Shown in pieces: positions 24,347 through 40,272 of a stretch of 64,000 nt of DNA (the first letter of the stretch is position 1; every line of letters begins with the position of its first letter). The stretch comes from Stenotrophomonas maltophilia (GTDB lineage: Bacteria; Pseudomonadota; Gammaproteobacteria; Xanthomonadales; Xanthomonadaceae). The notes under the pieces are model-generated. The model saw only the letters and a list, made by a program, of their open reading frames with translations, had not been told where the DNA came from and did not search any database. The stretch is from contig FOZF01000001.1 in NCBI GenBank assembly GCA_900113425.1, forward strand, positions 1,218,358-1,282,357, read 5' to 3'. A program made the translations under genes and the position numbers.

Positions 24347-25561
24347 TCAACGGCTCGTGTCCACGCCCTCCGCCAGGGCCTCGGTTGCCGCCACCGGTGC
24401 GGCCTCGCCCGCCCCGACCGGCTCCTGCTCGACCGGGTCGACATCGAAGGGCGTGCGGAACACCAGCGAGGGCAGCAGGGTGGTCAGCGCCGCGTACAGC
24501 AGCAATGCGCCGAACAGCACCGCCGGAATCTGGAACCGCTCGCGCATGATCGCGGCCAGCACCAGGGTGAAGATCAACGTCGGCGCCAGCGCCAGCGACA
24601 CGCGCAGGCTGCTGCGGAAACTCTCACCGAACATCAGCCGGCGTTGCAGCCAGACCACGCCGATACGCAGCGGCAACACCACCAGGGTGATCACGATGCC
24701 CAGTCCCAGTGCTTCAAAGCTCAATGCCTCGGCCGGAACCTTGGTGCCGGCATTGAAGAAGTAGAACGGCACGAAGAACGATGCGAACAGCCGCAGTGCA
24801 TGCAGGTTCTCGTGCGAGGCCAGCAGCGGCATGCGCTGGTGCAGCAGCCGTGCGACCAGGCCTGCGATGAAGGCGCCCACCAGGTAATACACCCCCAGCA
24901 GGTAGGTGATGTAGGCAGCGACCATGCCGACCATGACCAGCAGCGAGAACTCCGAACCGGGCGCGTGCGGCGCCACCCAGCGACCCAGCGCGATGAACAG
25001 CAGCGGCAGGCCGACCATCATCGCCAGCAGGGCCAGGCTGGACAGGGCCATGTGACCCGGATCGCCGGCCTGCAACACGATGAACAGTGCCGCCAGCGCC
25101 AGCAGCTCACCGGCGATGGCCTTGCTGGTCACCCAGAACCGCTCGTCCTCGCTGAGACCCAGCCGCGACAGCGAATCCATGATGAAGCCCGTGGAGGGGG
25201 TCAGCAGTGCCAGGGCCAGCAGGCCCGCGGCCTGCCACGGCAGGCCGGCGTAGCGCCAGGCCAGCCAGCCGACGCCGAACAGGGTGGCGCTGCGCACCAC
25301 AAGATGCGCCAGCAGGGGCCACATGCCACGGCGCAACGCCTGCAGATCGACCTCCAGACCTGCGAACAGGAACAGGGACGAGATGCCGAGCGTGGCCAGC
25401 AGCCCGATCACCGCGTCGTGCGCCTGGTCCCCGAGCCAGAGCATGCCGATGATCCCGAACAGCAGGCAGGTGAGCGGTGCGGGCAGGCTGAAGCGCTGCA
25501 GCGCGCGCGGAATCACCAGCAGCGCGAAGATCAGCAGCAGGTAGATCAACTCATGGCTCAT
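24347..25561 (-). CDS. CPA2-family cation:proton antiporter (membrane domain only)
   Basis: The 404-residue product starts at MSHELIYLLL, after a GGAAG site. It contains only the Na_H_Exchanger membrane domain with about 12 helices; there is no TrkA-N/C domain. Family marks are LGISSLFLFAGLEVDLQALR near the N-terminus and PSTGFIMDSLSRLGLSEDE after helix 4. It probably exchanges Na+ or K+ for protons. The C-terminus ends in a short hydrophilic tail. A second antiporter with a TrkA domain (ybaL) lies about 7 kb away and is only distantly related. Confidence 0.85.
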   Translation of the reverse strand: MSHELIYLLLIFALLVIPRALQRFSLPAPLTCLLFGIIGMLWLGDQAHDAVIGLLATLGISSLFLFAGLEVDLQALRRGMWPLLAHLVVRSATLFGVGWLAWRYAGLPWQAAGLLALALLTPSTGFIMDSLSRLGLSEDERFWVTSKAIAGELLALAALFIVLQAGDPGHMALSSLALLAMMVGLPLLFIALGRWVAPHAPGSEFSLLVMVGMVAAYITYLLGVYYLVGAFIAGLVARLLHQRMPLLASHENLHALRLFASFFVPFYFFNAGTKVPAEALSFEALGLGIVITLVVLPLRIGVVWLQRRLMFGESFRSSLRVSLALAPTLIFTLVLAAIMRERFQIPAVLFGALLLYAALTTLLPSLVFRTPFDVDPVEQEPVGAGEAAPVAATEALAEGVDTSR

Positions 25562-25645
25562 CGGGGACTTCCGTGTGGTTTCGAACGCGCGCAGGATGCG
25601 CGCGCACGCCCCTCGGAGCAAGCCCGGCCCGGACGCTGGCGGGCG

Positions 25646-26557
25646 TCAGCCGATCAGCCTGTCCGCGATGCGTCCAACCTGCGCCAGCACGCTGGCGCGT
25701 TGATCGTTGCTGATGTCCGCAGCCTGCAGGTAGGCCGTTATCACCCAGGGTGCCCCTCCCCCCATGGGCCACAACACGGCGGTGTCATTGCGTGCATCCT
25801 CGCCATTGCTGCCGGTCTTGTCGCCCACCCGCCAGCGCGCGCCCAGCCCTGCGCGCAGGCACGCATCGCCGGTTTCGTTGTCGATCAGCCAGTCGGCCAG
25901 CTGCTGGCGCGCGGCCGGCGCCAGCGCATCGCCCAGCACCAGCCGCTGCAGGGTCGCGGCCATCGCCGCCGGCGTGGTGGTGTCACGCGGATCACCCTCG
26001 GCGAAGCTGTTCAGTTCCGGCTCGAGACGATCGCTGCGGGTCACGCTGTCGCCATGAGCGCGCAGGAAGGCCGTCACGGCGGGCGGCCCGCCAACCACGT
26101 CGAACAACAGATTGGCGGCCGTGTTGTCGCTGGTGATGATCGTTGCCCGGCACAGGTCGCGCACGGTCAGATCCTTGCCGGCGTGGCGACGCGCCACGGG
26201 CGCATGCGAGAGCAGGTCGGCCTCGCGCACCGGCACGCGCCTGTCCAGCAGCCCAGGCACGCGCCGTGACTGGTCCAGCACGGTGGCCGCCAGCACCGTC
26301 TTGAACGTGCTGCACAGCGGGAACCGCTCATCCTGGCGATGGCCGATGCGGCGACCGCTGGCGGTATCCAGCACGGTCACGCCGAGCCGGCCCGCGCAGG
26401 CCTTTTCCAGGGCGGCAAAGTCCATGGCGGCTTCGATCGCGCCGGCCGCCGGGGCCGGGCCGACGCCCCTGCCAGCGGCACGGGCGATCAACGGCAGAGC
26501 CAGTGAGGACACCACAGCTGAAGTGCTGAACTGAAGGAATCGTCGACGGGGCAACAT
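25646..26557 (-). CDS. blaL2: Inducible class A beta-lactamase, L2 type
   Basis: This is a serine cephalosporinase/penicillinase of the S. maltophilia L2 group, exported to the periplasm and clavulanate-sensitive by family. The 303-residue precursor starts at MLPRRRFLQFS after a GGAGGT site. RRRFLQF is a twin-arginine signal and the leader ends near ARAAG. Catalytic motifs are complete: STFK (S83 = Ambler S70), SDN (143-145), EPELN (E179 = E166, N183 = N170) and KTGS (247-250 = K234-T-G). The sequence is clearly L2-like with many conservative differences from the K279a type I recall, fitting the known allelic diversity. It is divergent from ampR, so induction by peptidoglycan fragments is expected. 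Confidence 0.95.
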   Translation of the reverse strand: MLPRRRFLQFSTSAVVSSLALPLIARAAGRGVGPAPAAGAIEAAMDFAALEKACAGRLGVTVLDTASGRRIGHRQDERFPLCSTFKTVLAATVLDQSRRVPGLLDRRVPVREADLLSHAPVARRHAGKDLTVRDLCRATIITSDNTAANLLFDVVGGPPAVTAFLRAHGDSVTRSDRLEPELNSFAEGDPRDTTTPAAMAATLQRLVLGDALAPAARQQLADWLIDNETGDACLRAGLGARWRVGDKTGSNGEDARNDTAVLWPMGGGAPWVITAYLQAADISNDQRASVLAQVGRIADRLIG

Positions 26558-26733
26558 GCAGGACCTCCGGGAAGTGAACCCGATTATCGAAAGCCCCCGG
26601 CGCGCCTGACCAGCGCGTTTTTTCAGCACGTGCCATCAGTTTCATTCATGTCTTAGAAACGCATTCAACGGAGATTCCACGTAATGCCCGGATCCCGCTA
26701 CGATCAGCCATCACTTCAGCTCACGGCTTTCCG
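26558..26733. promoter_or_regulatory. blaL2-ampR divergent control region
   Basis: The 176 bases between the two start codons must hold both promoters and the AmpR operator, by analogy with the known S. maltophilia L2-ampR module. The ampR-proximal half is AT-richer (CATTCATGTCTTAG and TTCAACGGAGATTC). The exact operator could not be fixed by eye. Confidence 0.6.
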
Positions 26734-27597
26734 ATGCTGCATCCGACTCTGCCGCTCAACGCGCTGCGCGCCTTCGAAGCAGCGGCCCGCCACCAGAACT
26801 TCACCCGCGCCGCACTTGAGCTGTGTGTCAGCCAGGCCGCGTTGAGCCATCAGATCCGGGGCCTGGAGGACCGGCTGGGGATCCGCCTGTTCCATCGCCT
26901 GCCTCGCGGCGTCGCCCTGACCGATGAAGGCGCCGCGCTGTTCCCGGTGCTCAACGAAGCGTTCGAACGCATCTCGGCCAGCATCGCGCGCTACACCGGG
27001 GGAGCGGCCCGCGAAGTGCTGACGCTGGGCGTGGTGGGTACCTTCGCCACCGGCTGGCTGCTGCCACGCCTGGCCGCGTTCGAGGCCGCGCATCCGGATA
27101 TCGAACTTCGCGTGCAGACGCACAACAACCGCATCGATCTCGCCGGCGAAGGCCTGGACCTGGCCATCCGCTTCGGTGAGGGCGACTGGCAGGGGCAGGC
27201 CTGCACGGCCATCCTGGACGCGCCGTTCGCACCGCTGTGCGCCCCCGCCCTGGCACGCCGGCTGAAACGGCCGCATGACCTGGGCACGTTGCCGCTGCTG
27301 CGCTCCTATCGCAATGACGAATGGCCGCGCTGGCTGCAGGCGGCCGGGGTCAGCGGCGTGGAGGCGCGCGGGCCGGTATTCGATTCGTCGCTGACCCTGG
27401 CCATGGCCGCCGCCGGAGGGGCCGGCGTGGCCCTGCTGCCGCTGCGCATGTTCGAACAGGAACTGGCGGAAGGACGGCTGCTGCAGCCGTTCGCCACGAC
27501 GCTGGAACTGGGCCGCTACTGGCTGACGAGGCTGCGCTCACGCGCCGAGCGTGAGCCTGCACGGCGCTTCCGCGAGTGGTTGCAGGCGCAGGGCTGA
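26734..27597 (+). CDS. ampR: LysR-family regulator AmpR
   Basis: AmpR activates or represses the divergent beta-lactamase gene according to the bound muropeptide (activator anhMurNAc-peptide, repressor UDP-MurNAc-pentapeptide). The 287-residue product has the LysR winged helix at 5-65 (LPLNALRAFEAAARHQNFTRAALELCVSQAALSHQIRGLE) and an effector domain with AmpR hallmarks (LTLGVVGTFATGWLLPRL, THNNRIDLAGEGLDLAIRFGEG, DAPFAPLCAP). Close to GcvA by fold, but its position divergent to blaL2 identifies it as AmpR. Confidence 0.95.
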   Translation: MLHPTLPLNALRAFEAAARHQNFTRAALELCVSQAALSHQIRGLEDRLGIRLFHRLPRGVALTDEGAALFPVLNEAFERISASIARYTGGAAREVLTLGVVGTFATGWLLPRLAAFEAAHPDIELRVQTHNNRIDLAGEGLDLAIRFGEGDWQGQACTAILDAPFAPLCAPALARRLKRPHDLGTLPLLRSYRNDEWPRWLQAAGVSGVEARGPVFDSSLTLAMAAAGGAGVALLPLRMFEQELAEGRLLQPFATTLELGRYWLTRLRSRAEREPARRFREWLQAQG

Positions 27598-27609
27598 TGC
27601 ACGCGACCG

Positions 27610-27675
27610 GTAGCGCCGGGCCATGCCCGGCGAGCGCAGCGGATCGGGAACACCACCGGGCATGGCCCGGCGCCC
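27610..27675. repeat. SMAG palindrome pair between ampR and the ABC-F gene
   Basis: There is a canonical forward copy at 27610-27634 and an imperfect reverse copy at about 27655-27675. They lie between convergent gene ends, where they could act as a two-way transcript end. Confidence 0.8.
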
Positions 27676-27679
27676 TCCA

Positions 27680-29545
<1,866 letters not shown>

Positions 29546-29880
29546 CGGGGGAGGGGTCCATATAACCGGATGGAATGTGCTGGTGAGCACTGTTCCTGCG
29601 ACGCAATTCTAGCGTTAACGAATACTTGACGCGCCCCGGGATGCGCAGCGGCTGGCGTTTCCTCTCTCCCACGTCCTCGCCGCACGTGTCCCGGGTCCCT
29701 CTCATGACGATGCCCATCGCGGCTAAATGGTTGCTGCTGCAACGTTTTTCCCGATGGCCGGCATTTGACAGGCACTGAATATCCCGTTAATTCCTATTTT
29801 GCGCACCGCAACAACCGTCGTCCGCTTCACCTCGTGATGTCGATACCGGTGCCGTCCCCGCCAACCGGAGTTCCGTCCCG
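29546..29880. other. Divergent intergenic region, yheS to TonB receptor
   Basis: I see no gene in this 335-base gap. It is AT-richer near the receptor and holds a TTGACA box (29765-29770) with GTTAAT (29786-29791) 15 bases on, a weak promoter candidate for the receptor. A GGAG ribosome site precedes the receptor ATG. Promoter assignment is tentative. Confidence 0.4.
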
Positions 29881-32268
<2,388 letters not shown>

Positions 32269-32277
32269 GCGGCACCG

Positions 32278-32300
32278 GTAACGCCGGGCCATGCCCGGCG
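32278..32300 (+). repeat. SMAG palindrome (GTAA variant)
   Basis: GTAACGCCGGGCCATGCCCGGCG lies just past the TonB receptor stop codon; GTAA replaces the usual GTAG. Confidence 0.75.
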
Positions 32301-32304
32301 ACGC

Positions 32305-32347
32305 GGTGGAACCTGCATCCCTTCTGTTCCGGCAGAAGGGATCCACC
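32305..32347. repeat. GGTGGA/AGGGATCCACC hairpin
   Basis: CATCCCTTCTG and CAGAAGGGAT, flanked by GGTGGA and TCCACC, form a long interrupted stem. It is related in style to the GGGGTC hairpins at 15135 and 59519 and probably serves as a transcript end for the receptor gene. Confidence 0.65.
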
Positions 32348-32447
32348 CCGCACTGCTCAAACCATCCATTCCACCTGCCGGGTTTGCTGCATCTGGCCGC
32401 TTGGGTGAAAATCGGGACATCCCCCTCCCCGAACCCTGCGAGTGCCG

Positions 32448-34145
32448 ATGCACCATGACACCGACCTGATCAACATCGTCGCCGTTGGCCTGGGGCTCGC
32501 CTTCATCTTCGGCGCGCTGGCCAACAAGCTGCGCTTGTCTCCCCTGGTCGGGTATCTGGTTGCTGGCATCTGCGTGGGGCCATTCACCCCGGGGTTCGTC
32601 GCCGATCAGGCGCTGGCCAACCAGCTGGCCGAACTGGGCGTGATGCTGCTGATGTTCGGCGTCGGCCTGCACTTCTCGCTGAAGGACCTGATGGCGGTCA
32701 AGGCCATCGCCATCCCGGGTGCCATCGGCCAGATCGCAGTGGCCACCCTGCTCGGCTGGGGCGTGGCGTGGTTGATGGGCTGGCCTACGCTGCATGGGGT
32801 GATCTTCGGCTTCTCGCTGGCCACTGCCAGTACCGTGGTCCTGCTGCGGGCGATGGAAGAGCGCCGCCTGCTGGAGACCATGCGCGGCAAGATCGCAGTA
32901 GGCTGGCTGATCGTGGAGGATCTGGCCTGCGTACTGGCACTGGTGATGATGCCGGTGCTCGCCAGCGTGTTCGGCCCCGATGCGGCCAAGGAAACCCACA
33001 CCGTAGGCAGCGTGCTGGCCGATCTGGGCTGGACGTTCGTGCAGCTTGGCCTGTTCGTGGCAGTGATGCTGGTGGTCGGTCGGCGGGTCATTCCCTGGAT
33101 CCTCGAACGCATCGCCGGCACCGGCTCGCGCGAGCTGTTCACCCTGTCAGTGCTGGCGATCGCACTGGGCGTGGCCTTCGGTTCGGCCATGCTGTTCGGC
33201 GTGTCCTTCGCGCTGGGCGCGTTCTTCGCCGGGATGCTGCTCAACGAATCGGAACTGAGCCACAAGGCGGCGCATGATTCGCTGCCGCTGCGCGATGCCT
33301 TCGCGGTGCTGTTCTTCGTTTCGGTGGGCATGCTGTTCGACCCCAACATCGTCGTGCAGCATCCGTGGCAGGTACTGGCCACGGTGCTGATCATCATGTT
33401 CGGCAAGTCCGCCGCCGCCTTCTTCATCGTGCGTGCGTTCGGCCACCCGAGCAGCACCGCGCTGACCATCTCGGCCAGCCTGGCGCAGATCGGTGAGTTC
33501 GCCTTCATCATCGCCGGCCTCGGTGTCTCGCTGCAGATCCTGCCGAAGGAAGGACAGTCGCTGGTGCTGGCCGGTGCACTGGTGTCGATCATGCTCAACC
33601 CGCTGGTGTTCGGCCTGCTCGACCGCTGGCAGGCCAAGCAGGAGCAGCTACCGCAGGCGCCGGAGCCGGAAGAAGCCACCGGGCCTTCGCGCGACCTGCA
33701 TGACCACGCCATCGTGATCGGCTACGGCCGGGTTGGCAGCGAGCTGGCGCAGGTGCTGCGTGACCGCGGCGTACCTGTGCTGGTGATCGATGACAACAAG
33801 GACCATGTCGAGCGTGCGCATGCCAATGGCCTTGCGGCGATCCGTGGCAGCGCCGCGGCCGACCGGGTGCTGGCCGAGGCCCACCCGGAGCGCGCCAAGA
33901 TCGCCGTGCTGGCCATTCCGCAGCCACTGGAAGCCGGCGAAGCGCTGGCCAAGCTGCGCGCGATCAATCCCGACCTGACCCTGCTGGCGCGGGCACACAG
34001 CGATGCCGAAGTGAAGCACCTGCTGGAACATGGCGCCGATGGCACGGTGATGGCCGAGCGCGAGCTGGCCTATTCGCTGGCGGAGATGATCATGTCCACC
34101 CCGCCCTACCGGAACCTCGGCCAGCACAGCATTCCGGTGGTGTGA
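32448..34145 (+). CDS. ybaL: YbaL-type monovalent cation:proton antiporter with TrkA domain
   Basis: The 565-residue product starts at the ATG reading MHHDTD, which matches the MHH start of E. coli YbaL; a GTG six bases upstream is less likely. The membrane domain covers about 1-385 with about 12 helices (LRLSPLVGYLVAGICVGPFTPGFVAD, ELGVMLLMFGVGLHFSLKDL, FSLATASTVVLLRAMEE). The TrkA-N nucleotide-binding domain begins AIVIGYGRVGSELAQVLRDRGVPVLVIDDN. It probably expels K+ or Na+ under control of NAD(H) or another ligand bound to the TrkA domain. The C-terminal TrkA-C domain is absent. Confidence 0.92.
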   Translation: MHHDTDLINIVAVGLGLAFIFGALANKLRLSPLVGYLVAGICVGPFTPGFVADQALANQLAELGVMLLMFGVGLHFSLKDLMAVKAIAIPGAIGQIAVATLLGWGVAWLMGWPTLHGVIFGFSLATASTVVLLRAMEERRLLETMRGKIAVGWLIVEDLACVLALVMMPVLASVFGPDAAKETHTVGSVLADLGWTFVQLGLFVAVMLVVGRRVIPWILERIAGTGSRELFTLSVLAIALGVAFGSAMLFGVSFALGAFFAGMLLNESELSHKAAHDSLPLRDAFAVLFFVSVGMLFDPNIVVQHPWQVLATVLIIMFGKSAAAFFIVRAFGHPSSTALTISASLAQIGEFAFIIAGLGVSLQILPKEGQSLVLAGALVSIMLNPLVFGLLDRWQAKQEQLPQAPEPEEATGPSRDLHDHAIVIGYGRVGSELAQVLRDRGVPVLVIDDNKDHVERAHANGLAAIRGSAAADRVLAEAHPERAKIAVLAIPQPLEAGEALAKLRAINPDLTLLARAHSDAEVKHLLEHGADGTVMAERELAYSLAEMIMSTPPYRNLGQHSIPVV

Positions 34146-34160
34146 GGCAGGCCGGACGGG

Positions 34161-34184
34161 GTAGCGCCGGGCCGTGCCCGGCGG
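34161..34184 (+). repeat. SMAG palindrome
   Basis: GTAGCGCCGGGCCGTGCCCGGCGG follows the ybaL stop codon; the loop is CGT instead of CAT. Confidence 0.8.
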
Positions 34185-34192
34185 CGGCCATG

Positions 34193-34226
34193 AAAAAATC
34201 CCCGGTCGACCCGCATCGACCGGGGA
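34193..34226 (-). terminator. Terminator downstream of the PLP-enzyme gene
   Basis: Perfect 11-bp stem TCCCCGGTCGA/TCGACCGGGGA with a six-base loop, followed on the reverse strand by TTTTTT. It lies between convergent ends, so it ends the gene at 34328-35614. Confidence 0.88.
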
Positions 34227-34327
34227 TGGGTAACACCAGTGCCACGCCTTGGAGAGGCAGCTCCACCGTAGCGCATCGCGGCGGCAGTGGTGATCGCCGC
34301 TGGCGATGACGACCAAGCGCCTGGCTA

Positions 34328-35614
34328 TCAGGCCCCGGCCAGCGCCTGCTCCAGGTCCGCCTGCAGGTCGCCGATGTGCTCGATGCCGATCGACAGCCGC
34401 ACCGTGTCTTCGCTGACGCCGGCACGGGCCAGTTCATCGGCATCCAGCTGGCGATGGGTGGTGGATGCCGGATGGGTGGCCAGCGACTTGGCGTCACCCA
34501 GATTGACCAGCCGCGTGAACAGCTTCAGCGCGTCCAGGAAACGGGCACCTGCCTCACGTCCGCCAGGGAGGCCGAAGGTCAGCACGCCCGAGCCCTGCCC
34601 GCGCAGGTAACGCTGTGCGCCCGCGTGCTCGGGATCATCCGGCAGGCCGGCATAGCGCACCCACGCCACCTTGGGGTGCTGCTTCAGATACTGCGCCACG
34701 GCCAGCGCGTTGGCGTTGATCCGTTCCATGCGCAGGGCCAGGGTCTCGATGCCCTGCAGGATCAGGAACGCATTGAACGGCGACAGCGCCGCGCCGGTAT
34801 TGCGCAGCGGCACCACCCGCGCACGGCCGATGTAGGCTGCCGGGCCGAGGGCGTCGGTGTAGACCACACCGTGATAGCTCGGGTCCGGCTGGTTGAGACG
34901 GGCGAAACGCTGTGGCTGCGCCGTCCAGTCGAAGCGGCCCGAATCGATGATCGCTCCGCCCAGACTGTTGCCATGGCCGCCGAGGTACTTGGTCAGCGAG
35001 TGCACCACGATATCCGCGCCATGCTCGAACGGGCGCAGCAGGAAGGGCGTGGCAACGGTGTTGTCGACGATCAATGGCACGCCGGCGGCATGGGCGACGT
35101 CGCCAATCGCGGCGATGTCGGTGACGTTCCCGCGTGGATTGCCGATCGACTCGACGAATACCGCCTTGGTTCGGTTGTCGATGAGGGGAGCAAAGGCTGA
35201 CGGATCGGCCGGATTGGCGAACCGCGCCTGTATGCCGTACTGCGGCAGCGTATGCGCCAGCAGATTGAGGCTGCCGCCATACAGCGCACTGGCGGCGACG
35301 ATGTTGTCGCCTGCTTCGGCGATGGTCTGGATCGCATAGGTGATCGCAGCCTGCCCGGATGCCAGCGCCAGCGCACCGATCCCGCCTTCCAGCGCGGCCA
35401 GACGTTGCTCCAGTACGTCGGTGGTGGGATTCATGATGCGGGTATAGATGTTGCCCTGCACCTTCAGATCGAACAGATCGGCGCCGTGCTGGGTGTCATC
35501 GAAGGCGTAGGCCACGGTCTGGTAGATGGGCACCGCCACCGCGCGCGTGGTCGGGTCGGGCCGATAGCCGCCGTGCACGGCCAGGGTTTCCAGTTGCCAC
35601 TGCGGATCGCTCAT
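34328..35614 (-). CDS. metY: O-acetylhomoserine sulfhydrylase-type PLP enzyme
   Basis: This is a Cys/Met-metabolism enzyme that makes homocysteine from O-acetylhomoserine and sulfide. The 428-residue product starts at MSDPQWQLETLAVHGGY. It has the family's YTRIMNPTTDVLEQRLAALEGG, VDNTVATPFLLRPFEHGADIVVHSLTKYLGGHGN (the lysine of SLTKY binds PLP) and the C-terminal RLSIGIEHIGDLQADLEQAL. The length and the GIGALALASGQAAITYAIQTI segment favour MetY/Met17 over cystathionine gamma-synthase. It stands alone with its own terminator. O-succinylhomoserine could instead be the substrate. Confidence 0.93.
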   Translation of the reverse strand: MSDPQWQLETLAVHGGYRPDPTTRAVAVPIYQTVAYAFDDTQHGADLFDLKVQGNIYTRIMNPTTDVLEQRLAALEGGIGALALASGQAAITYAIQTIAEAGDNIVAASALYGGSLNLLAHTLPQYGIQARFANPADPSAFAPLIDNRTKAVFVESIGNPRGNVTDIAAIGDVAHAAGVPLIVDNTVATPFLLRPFEHGADIVVHSLTKYLGGHGNSLGGAIIDSGRFDWTAQPQRFARLNQPDPSYHGVVYTDALGPAAYIGRARVVPLRNTGAALSPFNAFLILQGIETLALRMERINANALAVAQYLKQHPKVAWVRYAGLPDDPEHAGAQRYLRGQGSGVLTFGLPGGREAGARFLDALKLFTRLVNLGDAKSLATHPASTTHRQLDADELARAGVSEDTVRLSIGIEHIGDLQADLEQALAGA

Positions 35615-35764
35615 CGCGTCAGGTTCCAGCCGGGGAAACCTGCACGATAGGCCAGTCCATCGCATACGCTGAGAGCCGCTGGCGATGAGCGTGTTACCCG
35701 TGGTTATCAGGACCTGCCCGCCGCCAGCAGGTTCCCGCCCCCATGGACGGGAACCCGGCCGACA

Positions 35765-38350
<2,586 letters not shown>

Positions 38351-38542
38351 TGCGAATCCTCATCGGTCGTCAGTGCCGGCCCGTGCCGGCGATGCTGGAA
38401 AGATGCGGTTGCCCCACCCCGTTTCAAGGGTGGCTGCGACTGCCCCGCCGGGCCGGTCAGCCTGGGGCCAGCATGCCGGACGCGGTGTGGGCGGCGCGTT
38501 GATCCGGATCAGTTGCGCACGGCGGACCGCGCCCGCCGTGGC

Positions 38543-39364
38543 TCAGCGCGCGATCGCGCCGCGGATCGCCCGGAGCTGCTGCTTGACCGCCCGCGACTGC
38601 GCCACATCCAGGCGCAGCAAGGCCTTCTGGCCAATCGAGCGCGCCTGCAGATCCGGATCCACGAAGCGATAGCGGCCCCGTTCATCGCGTTGAACAAAGG
38701 GCGCCTGCTGCGGCTCCGGGGTCTCCAGCAGATGGTCGATCACCGCGACCAGGCGATCATTGAAGTAGCCCTGCGGACGCCCGAGATCGACATAGGCCTG
38801 CTGGATCAGCGGGTAGAAGCGCTTGTAGGCGGCAGCCGTGGCCGCCGGGTCCAGTGCGGTGAACGCCTGCACATAGGGCGCATAGCGCGCCGCGTTGCCG
38901 GCGGCGATGCGCTCGCCGCCCTCGACCGGGTTCACCTGCAGATTGCCCGGCAGCGGTCGTGCGGCCAGCGCGGTCGGCGGCACGCTGGGCTTGTCCAGGT
39001 TGTCGATCTGGGTGACCAGGCGCTGGATCAGGTGATCGCGCAACAGCAGGGTGAGCGGCCCCTCCCCCTGGAACAGTTGGCTCAATGCGCTCCAGGCCGC
39101 GGTATCGCTGTCGGCCAGTTCCGGCAGCGCGGGATCGGCCGCGACCTCGGTGTCCAGCGGATGCTTGATGGCGGGCGGCGCGGGTGCGGTTTCTGCGGCC
39201 GCCTTCGGTTGTGGCGGTGCGCCAGCACTGGTGGAGGGCGACTGCACCGGCACCGGGACACCGTCCGCCAGGCTCTTGAGCTGATCGCGGAACAGCCAAC
39301 CGCCCGCACCACCGATCACCACTACGCCCAGTACCCAGGGCCATACCGCCTTTCCACTCTGCAT
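38543..39364 (-). CDS. DUF3014 membrane-anchored protein
   Basis: The 273-residue product has one N-terminal membrane helix (about 8-25, [19 protein letters not shown]) without a cleavage site. A Pro/Ala-rich linker of about 35-75 leads to a DUF3014 domain of about 80-270. The domain carries [106 protein letters not shown] and [26 protein letters not shown]. It is probably periplasmic and anchored in the inner membrane. The family is common in xanthomonads and of unknown role. It follows clpB on the same strand, 192 bases apart. Confidence 0.85.
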   Translation of the reverse strand: MQSGKAVWPWVLGVVVIGGAGGWLFRDQLKSLADGVPVPVQSPSTSAGAPPQPKAAAETAPAPPAIKHPLDTEVAADPALPELADSDTAAWSALSQLFQGEGPLTLLLRDHLIQRLVTQIDNLDKPSVPPTALAARPLPGNLQVNPVEGGERIAAGNAARYAPYVQAFTALDPAATAAAYKRFYPLIQQAYVDLGRPQGYFNDRLVAVIDHLLETPEPQQAPFVQRDERGRYRFVDPDLQARSIGQKALLRLDVAQSRAVKQQLRAIRGAIAR

Positions 39365-39535
39365 GATGCAGTCCCTCGTTTTTCACCTGCATGGACAAGG
39401 TGTGACCCCGCTGATTCCCGCGGGTTCCCCGCGTGTTCCGCTGCCGTTGGGGTTGGCGCCGCGTACAGGGCACGCTCACGCCTGCTTTGCGCGCGCTGCG
39501 CGAGGCTGTGCGCCTTGTCGTGGGGAGACCCTGCC

Positions 39536-40246
39536 ATGCACTACGCGTTGTACTACTGGACCGGCATCCAGGGCCGTGGCGAATTCGTGCGGTTGGCATT
39601 GGAAGACGCTGGCGCCGACTACATCGACATGGCGCGGGTGCATGGCGACGCCGTGATGCAGCCCTTTCTCGATGGCCGCAGTGAGGGCGCGCAACCGTTC
39701 GCCCCCCCGTTCCTCAAGGCAGGCCGACAGGTCATCGCACAGGTCGCAGCGATCCTGGATTTTCTCGGACCGACCCTGGATCTGGTGCCGCAGGCGGCGT
39801 CGCGGCGCATGCAGGCGCTGCAGTTGCAGCTGACCATTGCCGACCTGGTGGCTGAAGTACACGACACCCACCATCCGATTGCCGCGTCGAAGTACTACGA
39901 GGAACAGAAGACCGAAGCCAAGGCACGCGCGGCGTCCTTGCGCAGCGAGCGGCTGCCGAAGTTCCTCGGCTATTTCGAGCAGGTGCTGGCGGCCAACGGT
40001 GGCCGCCATGCACTGCGCGAACACTCCTACGTGGATCTGTCGCTGTTCCAGCTGATGAGCGGGCTGGACTACATGTTCCCGCGCCGGATGCAAGCACTCA
40101 CGCCGCGCCTGCCCCTGCTGCGGGCACTGCAGGAACGGGTGGCGAAGCGACCGAACATCGCCGCCTATCTCGCGTCGGAGCGGCGATTGGCGTTCAACAC
40201 CAACGGCATCTTCCGCCATTACCCTGAGCTGGACGGAGAGCGGTAG
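39536..40246 (+). CDS. Glutathione S-transferase-like protein
   Basis: The 236-residue protein starts at MHYALYYWTGIQGRGEFVRLALED, with a GGGGAG site. It has a thioredoxin-like N domain (the tyrosine near residue 7 and the RGEF segment replace the usual activating Tyr/Arg set of alpha/pi/sigma GSTs) and a helical C domain (IADLVAEVHDTHHPIAAS ... YVDLSLFQLMSGLDYMFP). The order resembles sigma-type prostaglandin-synthase-like GSTs. The substrate is unknown. It is divergent from the DUF3014 gene. The TAG stop codon belongs to a SMAG palindrome, as for the gene ending at 6470. Confidence 0.88.
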   Translation: MHYALYYWTGIQGRGEFVRLALEDAGADYIDMARVHGDAVMQPFLDGRSEGAQPFAPPFLKAGRQVIAQVAAILDFLGPTLDLVPQAASRRMQALQLQLTIADLVAEVHDTHHPIAASKYYEEQKTEAKARAASLRSERLPKFLGYFEQVLAANGGRHALREHSYVDLSLFQLMSGLDYMFPRRMQALTPRLPLLRALQERVAKRPNIAAYLASERRLAFNTNGIFRHYPELDGER

Positions 40247-40265
40247 CGCCGGGCCATGCCCGGCG
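40243..40265 (+). repeat. SMAG palindrome overlapping a stop codon
   Basis: GTAGCGCCGGGCCATGCCCGGCG; its TAG terminates the GST-like gene. The permease gene on the other strand ends only seven bases beyond, so the repeat sits between convergent genes. Confidence 0.85.
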
Positions 40266-40272
40266 TCACCGG

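Noticed and set aside
24317-26269. 650-codon forward frame opposite the antiporter and blaL2
   Set aside because: It lies antisense to two certain genes, is Gln/His/Arg-rich and has no domain features.
26558-26733. Exact AmpR binding box
   Set aside because: Several T-N11-A pairs exist in this gap by chance, and none clearly matched the recalled consensus. Only the region is annotated.
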